Below, piece after piece: positions 54,034-63,574 of a DNA stretch of 64,000 nt. The DNA is taken from positions 1,441,205 through 1,505,204 of the forward strand of contig NZ_LT632435.1 in the NCBI RefSeq assembly GCF_900119495.1, given 5' to 3'. The DNA comes from Arcanobacterium urinimassiliense (lineage in GTDB: Bacteria; Actinomycetota; Actinomycetes; Actinomycetales; Actinomycetaceae). Below the pieces are notes generated by a model. It searched no databases, was not told the origin of the DNA, and saw only the letters and a program-made list of their open reading frames with translations. How positions within the stretch are numbered: position 1 is the stretch's first letter; each line of letters starts with the position of its first letter. Both the position numbers and the translations under genes were made by a program.

Positions 54034-55038
54034 GTGGATCTCACCCTTTTTCTGGTAGGAGCGGTAGTAGTAATCGCGCTTTCTTTCGATTTCACAAATG
54101 GCTTTCACGATGCCGCCAATGCCATCGCCACTTCTGTGACCACGCGTGCGCTCACTCCTCGGCGAGCACTACTCATGGCCGCAATAATGAATTTTGTTGG
54201 CGCCCTACTCGGCACCGGCGTAGCGGAAACTATCGGATCGGGAATTATCTCTCCGCCTCAAGATAATCACGGCTTAGTGGTAGTGCTCGCGGGTCTGTGC
54301 GGAGCCGTAATTTGGAATCTAATCACTTGGTGGTTCAGTCTTCCTTCCTCTTCGTCTCACGCCTTAATCGGCGGACTGGCTGGGGCTGGAGTAGCTGCTT
54401 CCACCACCGTCCATTGGGGAGTTATTGGGGAAAAAGTAGTAATCCCGATGTTTGTTTCCCCAATGATTGGCTTCGTACTCGCCGTCATATTCATGGAGAT
54501 TGTGCTAGCCATTTTCCACAATGCCACTTATAAGCGCACAATGAAGAATTTCCGCCATGCACAGACTATATCGGCAGCCATGGTGGCCCTCGGGCACGGT
54601 TTACAGGACGCACAGAAAACTATGGGCGTAATCGTCCTAGCACTCATAGCTGGCGGCTATTGGCACGGCACCGGCATCCCGCTTTGGGTAAAAGTCGCAG
54701 CTGCTGCGGCAATTTCCTTAGGTACTTACACCGGCGGATATCGCATTATGAAAACGCTCGGGCAAAAGATTATCGAACTGGATCCAGCGCACGGCTTCGT
54801 GGCGGAAGCTGTCTCCGCTTCTGTACTCTATATAGCAGCTTTCCAATTCCATGCCCCGATTTCGACTACCCACACCATCACTTCTGCCATTATGGGAGTA
54901 GGAGCTACTACCCGTAAATCAGCAGTGCGTTGGAACGTAGCAGGAAGCATTATCAAAGCTTGGTTCTTAACCCTGCCCTGTGCGGCAGCCTTTGCCATGG
55001 TGGTATACATCGTATTGCATGCGATTTTCCCAATTTAA
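54034..55038 (+). CDS. PiT-family inorganic phosphate permease
   Basis: A 334-residue membrane transporter for phosphate (PHO-4/PiT). Signature repeats are FDFTNGFHDAANAIATSV (residues 15-32) and VALGHGLQDAQKTMGVI with PSSSSHALIGGLAGAGVA. Ten or so helices; a short single-polypeptide form typical of bacteria. The start is GTG with AAGGAGT inside the DUF47 gene end. A strong terminator follows. Confidence 0.93.
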   Translation: MDLTLFLVGAVVVIALSFDFTNGFHDAANAIATSVTTRALTPRRALLMAAIMNFVGALLGTGVAETIGSGIISPPQDNHGLVVVLAGLCGAVIWNLITWWFSLPSSSSHALIGGLAGAGVAASTTVHWGVIGEKVVIPMFVSPMIGFVLAVIFMEIVLAIFHNATYKRTMKNFRHAQTISAAMVALGHGLQDAQKTMGVIVLALIAGGYWHGTGIPLWVKVAAAAAISLGTYTGGYRIMKTLGQKIIELDPAHGFVAEAVSASVLYIAAFQFHAPISTTHTITSAIMGVGATTRKSAVRWNVAGSIIKAWFLTLPCAAAFAMVVYIVLHAIFPI

Positions 55039-55052
55039 TTTAATCACTATTT

Positions 55053-55103
55053 ATAGTTTGACCAGCCACGCAATTGACACTATTGCGTGGCTGGTCAAAC
55101 TAT
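55053..55103. terminator. terminator of the phosphate permease gene
   Basis: A perfect 22-bp stem: 55053-55074 pairs with 55082-55103 with a seven-base loop. It ends 25 bases before the convergent NUDIX gene stop. A/T-rich ends on both sides suggest it works in both directions. Confidence 0.85.
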
Positions 55104-55127
55104 TACCCGATAAATCTATTCGGCACT

Positions 55128-56105
55128 CTAACTATTGTGTACCACTTCGATTTGCACTATAGAAAGCGCCGCTTTTTTCTTTGCCACCGTATGCGCAATA
55201 ATCATTTCCCCGGGGTGTAACCACGGGTCTTTTGCGGGGAGTTTAGCGACCACTGGCGCCGCAGTATATTTTCGGAAAATTCTTATAATTTCTCCGAGCG
55301 TAGGCCGATGCACACATACCGCTCGGGGTACCCCCGCCTCTAGTAGCAGACCCGCAATATCTTTCCCAAATTTCTCCGGAGCGTTCCGAAAAGATTTTTC
55401 CGTCAGATTACGCCGCTCCTGCAGAGAAATTCCGCTAGCTTCCGCATAGGGAAGCAACGTATCTTGGCAGCGTTTCCACGGTGAAGTAAAAACTTGGCGC
55501 ACTCCGTAAGCAGATAGCACCTGTGCCACTTCCACCCGTTGCGCCTTGCCCGCTGCAGTAAGAGGGCGGCTTTTTTCCGCGCCTTTCTTATCCGCCCATT
55601 TCTCTCTTTTCACTGCTTTCGCATGCCGCACCACCACTACCGGCTGCGTATCTAAATCACCCGCCGCCGCCAACTTCTGCAATTGTTTAAGCATCTTCTT
55701 ATCGCGCTCCGCGCTAAGCATTCGCTCTGCCTGCGCCAAAGAAGCCCAACGAATTTTATCAATTTCTGATTTAGGTGCTAGCGAAAATTTTTGCCGCCGC
55801 CGCAGCTGTGCCGCCGGACTATCCGCGGAAAGTACTTGCGCAGCCCAATAGTGGACTGCCTTCCATCTACCACTATTCATCCGGTACCGCTGCCAACCGA
55901 GTGGGACTCCGAGCACTATCTGCACTCGCCCTTCTTCCCAAACTTCCCGCAGGCAGCAATTGCGCAGGTTCTCGCCACTTTTACACTTTCCTTTCGGGAA
56001 CGACCAATCTCGCCAGTGCGGGCGATGCACAATCAGCACCTCAATTTTTTTATTTTTTCGCCGCCATACTAAGGCACCCGCCCCGTACACATCTACTCGT
56101 CGCAT
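55128..56105 (-). CDS. NUDIX hydrolase/histidine phosphatase fusion (MutT1-like)
   Basis: A 325-residue two-domain protein. Residues 1-135 are a NUDIX domain whose box begins GKCKSGENLRNCCLREVWEE (G-x5-E-x7-R-E-x2-E-E). Residues 155-300 are a SixA-type histidine phosphatase with VVVRHAKAVKREKW (RHG replaced by RHA, as in SixA). Mycobacterial MutT1 (Rv2985) has this layout, next to ppk (Rv2984), and sanitises 8-oxo-GTP or dGTP. The gene lies 33 bases downstream of ppk. Confidence 0.9.
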   Translation of the reverse strand: MRRVDVYGAGALVWRRKNKKIEVLIVHRPHWRDWSFPKGKCKSGENLRNCCLREVWEEGRVQIVLGVPLGWQRYRMNSGRWKAVHYWAAQVLSADSPAAQLRRRQKFSLAPKSEIDKIRWASLAQAERMLSAERDKKMLKQLQKLAAAGDLDTQPVVVVRHAKAVKREKWADKKGAEKSRPLTAAGKAQRVEVAQVLSAYGVRQVFTSPWKRCQDTLLPYAEASGISLQERRNLTEKSFRNAPEKFGKDIAGLLLEAGVPRAVCVHRPTLGEIIRIFRKYTAAPVVAKLPAKDPWLHPGEMIIAHTVAKKKAALSIVQIEVVHNS

Positions 56106-56138
56106 CTTAATTGCCGCAGCTTCCCCTAATTTACGCAG

Positions 56139-58766
56139 TTACTTTTCCGCTGTCCGCGCCCGCGCGCGCTGCATAAGAATATCTTGCACATGCACTAAGC
56201 GCTGCTTCGCATCTTCTTCCGCTCGCGCCTCGCCTTGCATCTCGCCTCGCGCCTCGCCTTGCATTTCGTCTCCTGCCTCAGCGTAGACCACATGCCGCCA
56301 TCCTTCTGGGCCTAAGCGCCACGACTGCGTAGTATCCGCACAGGCTATCTCAATTAGCTCCAGCAAATACTTCTGCATCTCTGGATCTTCAATCGAAATT
56401 AAGGCCTCGATTCGCCGATCTAAATTTCGATGCATTAAATCTGCTGACCCCATATACACCACTGGCGCGCCCGCATTTGCAAAACCATATATTCGAGAAT
56501 GCTCCAGGAACCGCCCCAGCACCGAACGCACCTTGATATTTTCTGAAAGTCCGGTAATTCCCGCCCGTAGGCAGCAAATTCCCCGCACTTGTATCTCCAC
56601 TGGCACTCCCGCCTGCGAAGCCCGATACAGCGCATCAATTATTCGTTCATCCACTAAAGAATTAGTCTTTATCCGAATCCAGGCTGCTTTACCGGCTTTT
56701 TTATTGGCAATTTCGGTATTTATCAGCTCTATAAGACCTTTCCGAATTCCCAACGGAGCCACGAGCAAACGATGGAATTTAGTCTTCGGCGAGTACCCAG
56801 AGAGCTGGTTAAAGAGCCGTATTAAATCTTGCCCTACATTGCGTTCACAAGTGAAGTACCCTAAATCTTCATAACCGCGCGCCGTCTTCGGATTGTAGTT
56901 TCCAGTACCTACGTGGCAATACCGGCGCAGAATCCCTTCTTCCTGCCGCACCACCAGACACAGCTTACAGTGAGTTTTGAGTCCGACAATTCCATAAACT
57001 ACGTGCACGCCAGCTTTTTCTAATTTGCGCGCCCATTCAATATTATTTTGTTCATCAAAACGGGCTTTAATCTCCACCACGGCTAGTACCTGTTTACCCG
57101 CTTCCGCCGCCTTTATCAGCGCATCGACGATAGGAGAATCTCCTGAGGTGCGATACAGAGTCTGTTTAATAGCCAGTACTTTCGGATCGGCCGCCGCCTG
57201 CTGAATAAAGCGCTGCACGGAAGTGGAAAAAGAATCATAGGGGTGTTGCACTAAAACATCGTGTGCCCGAATAGCGGCAAAGACGTCCGTCTCCTGCGCA
57301 GTCTCTACTTCCGTAAAACCTTTCGGCGTCACTGGCACAAATTTCTTGTATTTCAGCTGTGGCCTATCCAGTTCGTGAATTACTTCCAACCCAGTTAAAT
57401 CCAAGGGCTCAGGCAAGCGGAATACATCTTCTTCACGCACCTCCATCTCCCGCATCAACATAGAGAGCACGTGCTTGGAGATATTCTGTGCTACTTCTAA
57501 GCGCACTACCCGCCCAAATTTACGCTTCTGTAACTCTTTTTCCAGCGCCTTCAGTAAGTTCTCCGCATCGTCTTCTTCCACTTCCAAATCCTCATTACGA
57601 GTGACGCGGAAAGTAGAATACTCGACGATTTCCATTCCCGGAAACAAAGTAGAGAGATGGACGCCAATAATTTCTTCCAAGGGAATATAGTAGGTGCGCC
57701 CTTTGGCGTCAGCTGGCACATCTTCTGGGCGATAAGGTTTACCGGAAGCATCCACAGCGATAAAGCGCGGCAAAAGTGGAGGCACTTTTACGCGCGCGAA
57801 GAGCTCTTTACCAGACTGTTTATTGCGCACTACCACGGCTAAATTTAAAGACAATCCAGAAATATACGGGAAGGGGTGCGCTGGGTCTACTGCTAACGGC
57901 GTGAGCACTGGAAAGATCTGTTTCCGATAGAATTTGCGCAACCGCTCTTTTTCTTCATCTCCCAAATCCTGCCAATGCAGAATATGTATTCCCACTTCTG
58001 CTAATTTCGGCTGCACACAATCTCGAAAAAGTGCAGCGTGCCGAGCCATGAGTTCCTGTGCACGCTGATTTATTCCCTCCATTACCTGCCGCGGCGGGAA
58101 TCCAGAAGCCTTGGTGGTGGCCATTCCTGCTTCGATACGGCTTTTCAGACCGGCCACTCGCACCATATAAAATTCATCTAAATTAGAAGCAAAAATTGAG
58201 AGAAACCAAGCGCGCTCTAAAATAGCTAAATCTGTATCTTCTGCCTGCTCCAATACTCGCTCATTAAAAGCCAACCAAGAAAGCTCTCGATCGAGAAATC
58301 TGCCGCGCGGAAGCGCCGCCATATCGAGAGTCTTTCCCTCTTTTTGTGCCGCTAAGGCTGCTGCATCTACCTCTTCTTGTAGCTTCGCAGTAGATACGGG
58401 AGAGCCCATCCGGAATTCTGCCCGCCGAGAACTGGCCGTAGCAGAATTCGTACCAAGCTGCGTTGCGGATGACGGAATAGCAAATTCCACCGCCGGATAA
58501 GTGGCTTCCCGCTCTTGCTCTTCTTTCCACTGTTGCTCTAAATCTACTCCGATTCTATCGAAGGTATCTGGAGCAGCCGGAGCATCTTTTTCCGACGTAG
58601 CCTGGGTGGCTGGCATCTCTGATACTACTGGAACCTCTGGTACCGCTGGCGCCACCTTTTCCGCGGCGATAGTTTTTTCGCTGGGAATGGCCTTTTCCGC
58701 CACCACACTCGCATCTAAAGGAGCAGATTCTTTACAAAAAATATCCCGTATGTTTTTCAAGTTCAC
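56139..58766 (-). CDS. ppk: polyphosphate kinase 1
   Basis: PPK1 polymerises the terminal phosphate of ATP into polyphosphate. Core segments are [20 protein letters not shown], the phospho-His region [20 protein letters not shown] (with GTGNYN), and [20 protein letters not shown]. About 875 residues, longer than the usual 690-730. The first 150 residues are Ala/Pro/Val/Glu-rich. The last 40 carry an eight-residue repeat. The start is GTG at 58766 (AAGGAGG five bases upstream), overlapping the mshD end by 35 bases. Confidence 0.95.
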   Translation of the reverse strand: MNLKNIRDIFCKESAPLDASVVAEKAIPSEKTIAAEKVAPAVPEVPVVSEMPATQATSEKDAPAAPDTFDRIGVDLEQQWKEEQEREATYPAVEFAIPSSATQLGTNSATASSRRAEFRMGSPVSTAKLQEEVDAAALAAQKEGKTLDMAALPRGRFLDRELSWLAFNERVLEQAEDTDLAILERAWFLSIFASNLDEFYMVRVAGLKSRIEAGMATTKASGFPPRQVMEGINQRAQELMARHAALFRDCVQPKLAEVGIHILHWQDLGDEEKERLRKFYRKQIFPVLTPLAVDPAHPFPYISGLSLNLAVVVRNKQSGKELFARVKVPPLLPRFIAVDASGKPYRPEDVPADAKGRTYYIPLEEIIGVHLSTLFPGMEIVEYSTFRVTRNEDLEVEEDDAENLLKALEKELQKRKFGRVVRLEVAQNISKHVLSMLMREMEVREEDVFRLPEPLDLTGLEVIHELDRPQLKYKKFVPVTPKGFTEVETAQETDVFAAIRAHDVLVQHPYDSFSTSVQRFIQQAAADPKVLAIKQTLYRTSGDSPIVDALIKAAEAGKQVLAVVEIKARFDEQNNIEWARKLEKAGVHVVYGIVGLKTHCKLCLVVRQEEGILRRYCHVGTGNYNPKTARGYEDLGYFTCERNVGQDLIRLFNQLSGYSPKTKFHRLLVAPLGIRKGLIELINTEIANKKAGKAAWIRIKTNSLVDERIIDALYRASQAGVPVEIQVRGICCLRAGITGLSENIKVRSVLGRFLEHSRIYGFANAGAPVVYMGSADLMHRNLDRRIEALISIEDPEMQKYLLELIEIACADTTQSWRLGPEGWRHVVYAEAGDEMQGEARGEMQGEARAEEDAKQRLVHVQDILMQRARARTAEK
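56225..56272. repeat. 24-bp tandem repeat in the ppk C-terminal tail
   Basis: GCGCCTCGCCTTGCAT(C/T)TCG(C/T)CTC occurs at 56225-56248 and 56249-56272. It encodes an eight-residue repeat of the type GEARGEMQ in the disordered tail of Ppk, keeping the frame. Confidence 0.85.
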
Positions 58767-59751
58767 AAAATCCTCCTTTTTTATAAGCGCGGAGCGCCGG
58801 TACATTATCGGCATCCACATAAAGAATTATGCGTCTGTATCCACTTGCAGCAGCGAGAAGCGGCAATCTTTCCATAAGCGCACTTCCGATACCTGCCCCC
58901 TGCATTTCCGGCAAAATACCTACTACATACAACTCTACCGTGAAATCATCTACCGGCTTCAACCACAAGAATCCGATTGCAGAGGAAGCCGGTAAATTTT
59001 CCTCGAATGCTCCGCCAAGTCTTCCTTCTAGTTCCTCCCCAAGTTCTGCCCGCGGATAAATTAAGAAGCAAAGATCTGGAGAAAACCACTCTTGCGAAAA
59101 ACGCTGGCGAAAATCAGTTACCGTGAGTTTTCCTTGCTCCGGGTGTTGAGCAAAAATTATCTGATTTAACCGCGCCAAAGTAGCTATATCCTGGCCTTTC
59201 GCTATACTTGCCGCGGTAAAAGGGCGCAGCTGCCAATTTTTTCCTTGCCGCAAATCTGCCAACTTATTTTCGCTTCTCGGCGCCAAAAGTTTTGCTACCT
59301 TATTTTCCAATACGAGCAAAGTTCTTTCTACCTGCAGCCCCGCCGCCGTCGCTAAACTCTGCGCGGCAGGTAGCGTGCCGTGTGCCCAGAGTAGTGGAGA
59401 TACTCCTTCCGGCAGTTCGCGCGCCACTTTTTGCAATTCCGCAAGTAAGCTCGCTCCCCACCCGCGCCGGCGCCAATCCGGATGCACAGCTAACTCCGCA
59501 TTACCGTTCTCTAAGTTGAGCACCGCAAGCGCCGGCACCGCCACGCTAAGACCAGCAGTGGAGTTAAGTGAATCTAAATCGGAGCCAAAAGCTGTGGGAA
59601 TAAGATAGTGAGCAGCTCCGGGGCGCTCTAAATTCAAAAGGCTTTGCTCATCGAAAGCCGCAATACCATCATTTTCGGCAATTAAAAGCGCAAAATCGCG
59701 AATCTCCGCAACTAAATCAGCAGGTACTTGCCGATAATGGCGTATTTCCAT
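58732..59751 (-). CDS. mshD: mycothiol synthase-like double GNAT acetyltransferase
   Basis: A 339-residue protein with two GNAT repeats. The first is degenerate around [20 protein letters not shown] (near residue 95). The second has [20 protein letters not shown]-type acetyl-CoA binding (near 285) and [20 protein letters not shown] at the end. The layout and actinobacterial setting match MshD, which acetylates desacetylmycothiol. Specificity is inferred from domain order and the neighbouring ppk. Its stop overlaps the ppk start by 35 bases. Confidence 0.78.
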   Translation of the reverse strand: MEIRHYRQVPADLVAEIRDFALLIAENDGIAAFDEQSLLNLERPGAAHYLIPTAFGSDLDSLNSTAGLSVAVPALAVLNLENGNAELAVHPDWRRRGWGASLLAELQKVARELPEGVSPLLWAHGTLPAAQSLATAAGLQVERTLLVLENKVAKLLAPRSENKLADLRQGKNWQLRPFTAASIAKGQDIATLARLNQIIFAQHPEQGKLTVTDFRQRFSQEWFSPDLCFLIYPRAELGEELEGRLGGAFEENLPASSAIGFLWLKPVDDFTVELYVVGILPEMQGAGIGSALMERLPLLAAASGYRRIILYVDADNVPALRAYKKGGFCELEKHTGYFL

Positions 59752-60378
59752 CTATGAAAGCAATCCTTGCGTAAGTAGCTCTCCGGCTTGGCGGAACTCC
59801 CCCGCGGTACGGAGCAACGCCGTATCACGCCGGGTAACTTCCGTGGCTAATGGATCGGCATCACTTTTAATCCAAATTGGGATTACTGAGCCTAAATAAT
59901 CCATTAAACGCGCTGATATACGCAATACTCGGGCAAAATCTCCCAAAAAATTACCGCAGAAAACTTCATCCCACGCTTCTTTCACCTCGGCAGGAGAAGT
60001 AATTTGAGCAATGCGCTCCGGCTCTTTCTCCGCAAAATAACTTTCTGCTCCCACATATCGTTCTTGCACTACCTGCGGATAACGGCGAATCCATTCCCGA
60101 AGTAAGAATCCGCGCCACAGAATACCCGGTAAAGAATCTGCCGGAGAATCCACCCACGCTTCCGCTATTACATCTACTCCCGAATCCTGAATGAGTTGAG
60201 AAATACGCGCTATTACTTCCGCATCTGCTGCCCCTGCTGCGGGTAATGGCACTATTGCCTGCGCAGAAGTATGAGCAAGTTCAGAATTGTAAGCGGTATC
60301 AGCATTTCCCTCAATAAGTTCTATCTGCTCTGGATTGAGTTGCGCCGGACGGCGCGGTTTGTAGCCGGCCATATTCAT
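59752..60378 (-). CDS. conserved-looking protein of unknown function
   Basis: A 208-residue acidic, mostly helical protein without membrane segments. The middle part (VDVIAEAWVDSPADSLPGIL, then RGFLLREWIRRYPQVVQERY) and the end (LGSVIPIWIKSDADPLATEV) look well structured. I recognise no family. GAGAGGGT precedes the ATG. It ends exactly one base before mshD starts, so it belongs to that operon. Confidence 0.6.
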   Translation of the reverse strand: MNMAGYKPRRPAQLNPEQIELIEGNADTAYNSELAHTSAQAIVPLPAAGAADAEVIARISQLIQDSGVDVIAEAWVDSPADSLPGILWRGFLLREWIRRYPQVVQERYVGAESYFAEKEPERIAQITSPAEVKEAWDEVFCGNFLGDFARVLRISARLMDYLGSVIPIWIKSDADPLATEVTRRDTALLRTAGEFRQAGELLTQGLLS

Positions 60379-60514
60379 ACCCTCTCTTTCCTGCTCACAC
60401 AGAGAATTACTAGCTATACCCTAATCCTATCTTGATTTCGGAAAGAGCGTGATATGTACCAAATTTATACATTCGGCTTTTCTTTTTTCGCTGAGCATGA
60501 GTAAAATAAATATC

Positions 60515-60570
60515 CGTCGCAGCATTACGGCATCTTCGTCATAAGATTGCGACGAGCGTTTTCTAAACGC
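60515..60570 (+). promoter_or_regulatory. tRNA-Lys leader stem-loops
   Basis: CGTCGCA (60515-60521) pairs with TGCGACG (60548-60554). Directly after it GCGTTT-TCT-AAACGC (60556-60570) forms a hairpin ending at the base before the mature tRNA start. It may shape RNase P processing. Confidence 0.35.
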
Positions 60571-60643
60571 GGGCCTCTAGCTCAATTGGTAGAGCTCCGG
60601 ACTTTTAATCCGTAGGTTGTGGGTTCGAGTCCCACGGGGCCTA
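60571..60643 (+). tRNA. tRNA-Lys (anticodon UUU)
   Basis: A 73-base cloverleaf without encoded CCA. Acceptor GGGCCTC pairs with GGGGCCT through one G-U at position 1-72 and one U-G at 6-67. D arm GCTC/GAGC, anticodon loop CTTTTAA (anticodon TTT), T arm GTGGG-TTCGAGT-CCCAC. C27 and U43 do not pair, which is uncommon. A terminator follows. Confidence 0.95.
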
Positions 60644-60651
60644 CAAATAAG

Positions 60652-60689
60652 TTCCCTTATCTCGCTTGCAAAGCAGATAGGGGAATTTT
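60652..60689 (+). terminator. terminator of tRNA-Lys
   Basis: TTCCCTTATCT (60652-60662) pairs with AGATAGGGGAA (60675-60685) with one G-U, followed by TTTT. Confidence 0.85.
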
Positions 60690-60825
60690 CATTATTAACT
60701 GCCTTAGGTACGAAGTAATACCTCCGAGTACAAAATAAATAGCCACGACCAACATACTTTTGTAAGTCTCGCCTCGACCGCAGGCGCTCGCAATAAAAAC
60801 TTATATCTAGGCTAGACTGATACTG

Positions 60826-61665
60826 ATGGACAATTCTGTAGCACTTTTAGATTTAACTAATTTACCTTGGGATTCTTCGCTTCCCACCCATATTATTTTC
60901 GACGTAGATGGCACTCTTACTGATCAAGAATCGCGCACTTCTCCGCAAACTTTTCAGGCGCTGCGTGATTTAACTGCCGCCGGAATTAAAATAATTCTCG
61001 CCACCGGGCGCACCTTCGGCAGCTCCGATATATTCTTAAAGAAAGCGAAAATACCGGCGAAGCTTGTCTGTGCCGGCGGGGCTGTCACCTGGAATAACGG
61101 AAAAATAGCAGCTACTTACCATCCACAATCTGCAGTGAAAACTGCCGTAGAATACGGAAAATCTCATGGTATTACGTTGCTTTTAGAGAGTGTAGATACT
61201 TTACTACTCGACGAAGATGCCCCCTATATTCCCCCGCTGTTGCGCACTGCTAGCGAAGGAATGCCGATTGCCCGCGGCGATGTGTATAAAGCTGCGGAAG
61301 AAAAAACTGTGAAGGTCACTTTCTGCGGACGCAAAGAATTACTCGATAACTGCTGGGAAGAGATTACGGAACGCTTCCCCGGTACCGTCCGCGGGCACGC
61401 CTCTTTTATCGATTTCCCACCCGTAGGTATTTCCAAGTGGACGGGGATTCAAAAAATTCTGCAAGAAGAGCAGCTAGATCCAGCAGAAGGACTCGGTGTA
61501 GGAGATTCCGGAAATGATGTCCCGTGGATTGCCCACATGGGATATCCGCTCGCAGCTCCGCAAGCTACTCCCGATTTATTGGCGGTTACGAAATGGCAGT
61601 TGCCGCGCAGCACTCACCATATTGCTGATTTTGCAGCAGCGATACTTCAGCACCAAAAAATTTAA
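60826..61665 (+). CDS. HAD-superfamily (Cof-type) phosphatase
   Basis: A 279-residue paralogue of the HAD protein at 36 kb. Motif I is IIFDVDGTLTD (near residue 23) and motif II IILATGRT (near 55). A C2 cap with VKVTFCGRKELLDN follows. Motif IV is GVGDSGNDVPWIAHMG (near 225), and the Lys motif is in GISKWTGIQKIL. Substrate unknown. No ribosome-binding site is obvious before the ATG. Confidence 0.88.
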   Translation: MDNSVALLDLTNLPWDSSLPTHIIFDVDGTLTDQESRTSPQTFQALRDLTAAGIKIILATGRTFGSSDIFLKKAKIPAKLVCAGGAVTWNNGKIAATYHPQSAVKTAVEYGKSHGITLLLESVDTLLLDEDAPYIPPLLRTASEGMPIARGDVYKAAEEKTVKVTFCGRKELLDNCWEEITERFPGTVRGHASFIDFPPVGISKWTGIQKILQEEQLDPAEGLGVGDSGNDVPWIAHMGYPLAAPQATPDLLAVTKWQLPRSTHHIADFAAAILQHQKI

Positions 61666-61710
61666 CGATTATTGCGCACTAGAGCCTATCTATACCCGCG
61701 CTGTAAAAAA

Positions 61711-62568
61711 TTACTTTTTATTACTGGGCACGGTTACTAAAGCCACCGCTAAGCTTACACACAGTAAACCGAGGATTTCTCCCCAAGTGGGAATTTGCCG
61801 CAACATCACTACTCCTACTAGCAGAGAAGTAGCCGGATAGAGCGAACTTAACAAGGAATAGACCGCCGTAGGTACCACACCCATTACCCGCAACTCTAGA
61901 GTGTATGGAATGACGCTGGAACAGAGCGCCACCAGCACCATAATTACCAATAAATGCGGATTAGTAATAATGGGATGAAAGCCAGGAATAGCTAGCGGAA
62001 GGAAGAAAATTGCACCGGCTAAGTTCCCCCATGCCAATATTTCTGCACTGGAGCCATCGAGGGAAAGCCGGCGCCCAATAATTATATATATCGCCCAGCA
62101 TACTCCTGCAGCGAGCGCAAAGAGCACCCCGATACGAATAGAACTCTGCGATATATCCACCCCTATCCACGAGATGAGGAATACTCCGAGTAAAGCAAGC
62201 AGAATTCCTAGGCGCACTCGCCAATTGCGGCCCGTAAAAGCCGAGAGTAAAACCGGCCCGATGTATTCAAGAGCCACCGCTGCTCCTAGTGGAATCCGGC
62301 TCAGTGCAAAATAAAAAACCACATTCATACCGGTGAGAGCCAGGCCAAATACTATTGGTATCCAGATACGGCGCAGATCAAGATGCGGCCGCCGCCAAAT
62401 TAGCAGGATGATTGCCGCGCCAGCCATTCTTCCCCACGCTACGGCTCCAGCTGGAGCTGCCGCAAAAAGCCCGATGGCAAGGGAAGCTCCAATATATTGG
62501 ATGATTGCCGCCGATATTAGAACGGCAGGGGCAGTAGAAGAATTGAGAGCTAGTTTTGGTTTTTTCAT
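61711..62568 (-). CDS. EamA-family transporter (RhtA-like)
   Basis: A 285-residue protein with ten transmembrane helices in two EamA repeats. The pattern ALEYIGPVLLSAFTGR (near residue 98) and the C-terminal VVPTAVYSLLSSLYPATSLL resemble RhtA/YdcZ-type exporters of amino acids or metabolites. The true start is the ATG at 62568, which overlaps the AEC transporter stop (TGATG). Confidence 0.88.
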   Translation of the reverse strand: MKKPKLALNSSTAPAVLISAAIIQYIGASLAIGLFAAAPAGAVAWGRMAGAAIILLIWRRPHLDLRRIWIPIVFGLALTGMNVVFYFALSRIPLGAAVALEYIGPVLLSAFTGRNWRVRLGILLALLGVFLISWIGVDISQSSIRIGVLFALAAGVCWAIYIIIGRRLSLDGSSAEILAWGNLAGAIFFLPLAIPGFHPIITNPHLLVIMVLVALCSSVIPYTLELRVMGVVPTAVYSLLSSLYPATSLLVGVVMLRQIPTWGEILGLLCVSLAVALVTVPSNKK

Positions 62569-63503
62569 CAAAATACCGCCGCAATTAGAAGTAATACTGG
62601 CATGGAAAGCAGAGTGGAGAGTACTACCGTATCCCGCGCTAGTTCCACTCCCGTTTCATAACGATGAGCAAAGATAAATACGTTATTAGCCGAGGGGAAA
62701 GCTGATACCACCATGGCGGTTAGCAACATAGCGGGAGAGAGCGCAAAAGCTTTAGCGAGGAAAAAAGTGAGCAGCGGACTGGCAAAAACTCGTATAAAAA
62801 CCGCTACATAAGTGGCTATATTCGCTTTTAATAGATGCCGTAGCGAGATACTTCCGAGGGAAACTCCCATCGCTAGCATTACCAAGGGCACGGCGCAGTG
62901 GCTGAGCATATTCACCGGTTGATAGATGACAGCGGGTAGCTTCCAGCCACTTACACTGACTAATAAGCCCAGCACCACCGCAATTACTGGAGGCTGGAGA
63001 AGAGCGCGCAATACTATGCGGCCAATGTTGAGATGAGACGGCGAAAAATTACCTTGGGTGCTGCGCTGCTTTTCCAGCACGATAAAGACGATAGGAGCCA
63101 CAATGAGAAGTTGGAAAAGCATAACAGGTGCACTGGCAGCGGCGTCGCCGGTAATTGCCATTAGATAGGCAATCCCTAAATTTCCGGCATTTACATAAGA
63201 AGCGGAAAGCGCTCCAATAGTCTGCTCTCCAGCACGGAGCTTAAATATCTTCACTGCGAGCAGGTAATAGAAGAAAAAGAGAATAACGCTATTGATGATT
63301 CCCACTGCAGCGGTGAGGGAGAAGACCACCGCAATATCTGATTCACACATAGCCAAGAAGACCAAAGCCGGCATCGTGAGCATAAAAACGATGCGGGAAA
63401 TTTCTTGATCAAAATTCTTCGGCACTATCCGGAATTTGACTAGCAGTATGCCGGAAATGAGTAGCGCTATTAGCGTCCAAAATCCCAGCAATACATTTTC
63501 CAC
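62568..63503 (-). CDS. AEC-family (auxin efflux carrier-like) transporter
   Basis: A 311-residue membrane protein with about ten helices in two five-helix repeats. ALSASYVNAGNLGIAYLMAI (near residue 108) and the C-terminal VVSAFPSANNVFIFAHRYET (near 280) are the paired AEC motifs. Such proteins export malonate, lactate or other anions; the substrate is unknown. The start is GTG with AGAGGT upstream. It overlaps the EamA gene by one base, so both are expressed together. Confidence 0.88.
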   Translation of the reverse strand: MENVLLGFWTLIALLISGILLVKFRIVPKNFDQEISRIVFMLTMPALVFLAMCESDIAVVFSLTAAVGIINSVILFFFYYLLAVKIFKLRAGEQTIGALSASYVNAGNLGIAYLMAITGDAAASAPVMLFQLLIVAPIVFIVLEKQRSTQGNFSPSHLNIGRIVLRALLQPPVIAVVLGLLVSVSGWKLPAVIYQPVNMLSHCAVPLVMLAMGVSLGSISLRHLLKANIATYVAVFIRVFASPLLTFFLAKAFALSPAMLLTAMVVSAFPSANNVFIFAHRYETGVELARDTVVLSTLLSMPVLLLIAAVF

Positions 63504-63574
63504 ACCTCTGAGGATACTCGGAAAAGCAACGAAAGGCTCCCTGCCTATAAGAGATATTCCTCGCTATCGTGCAC

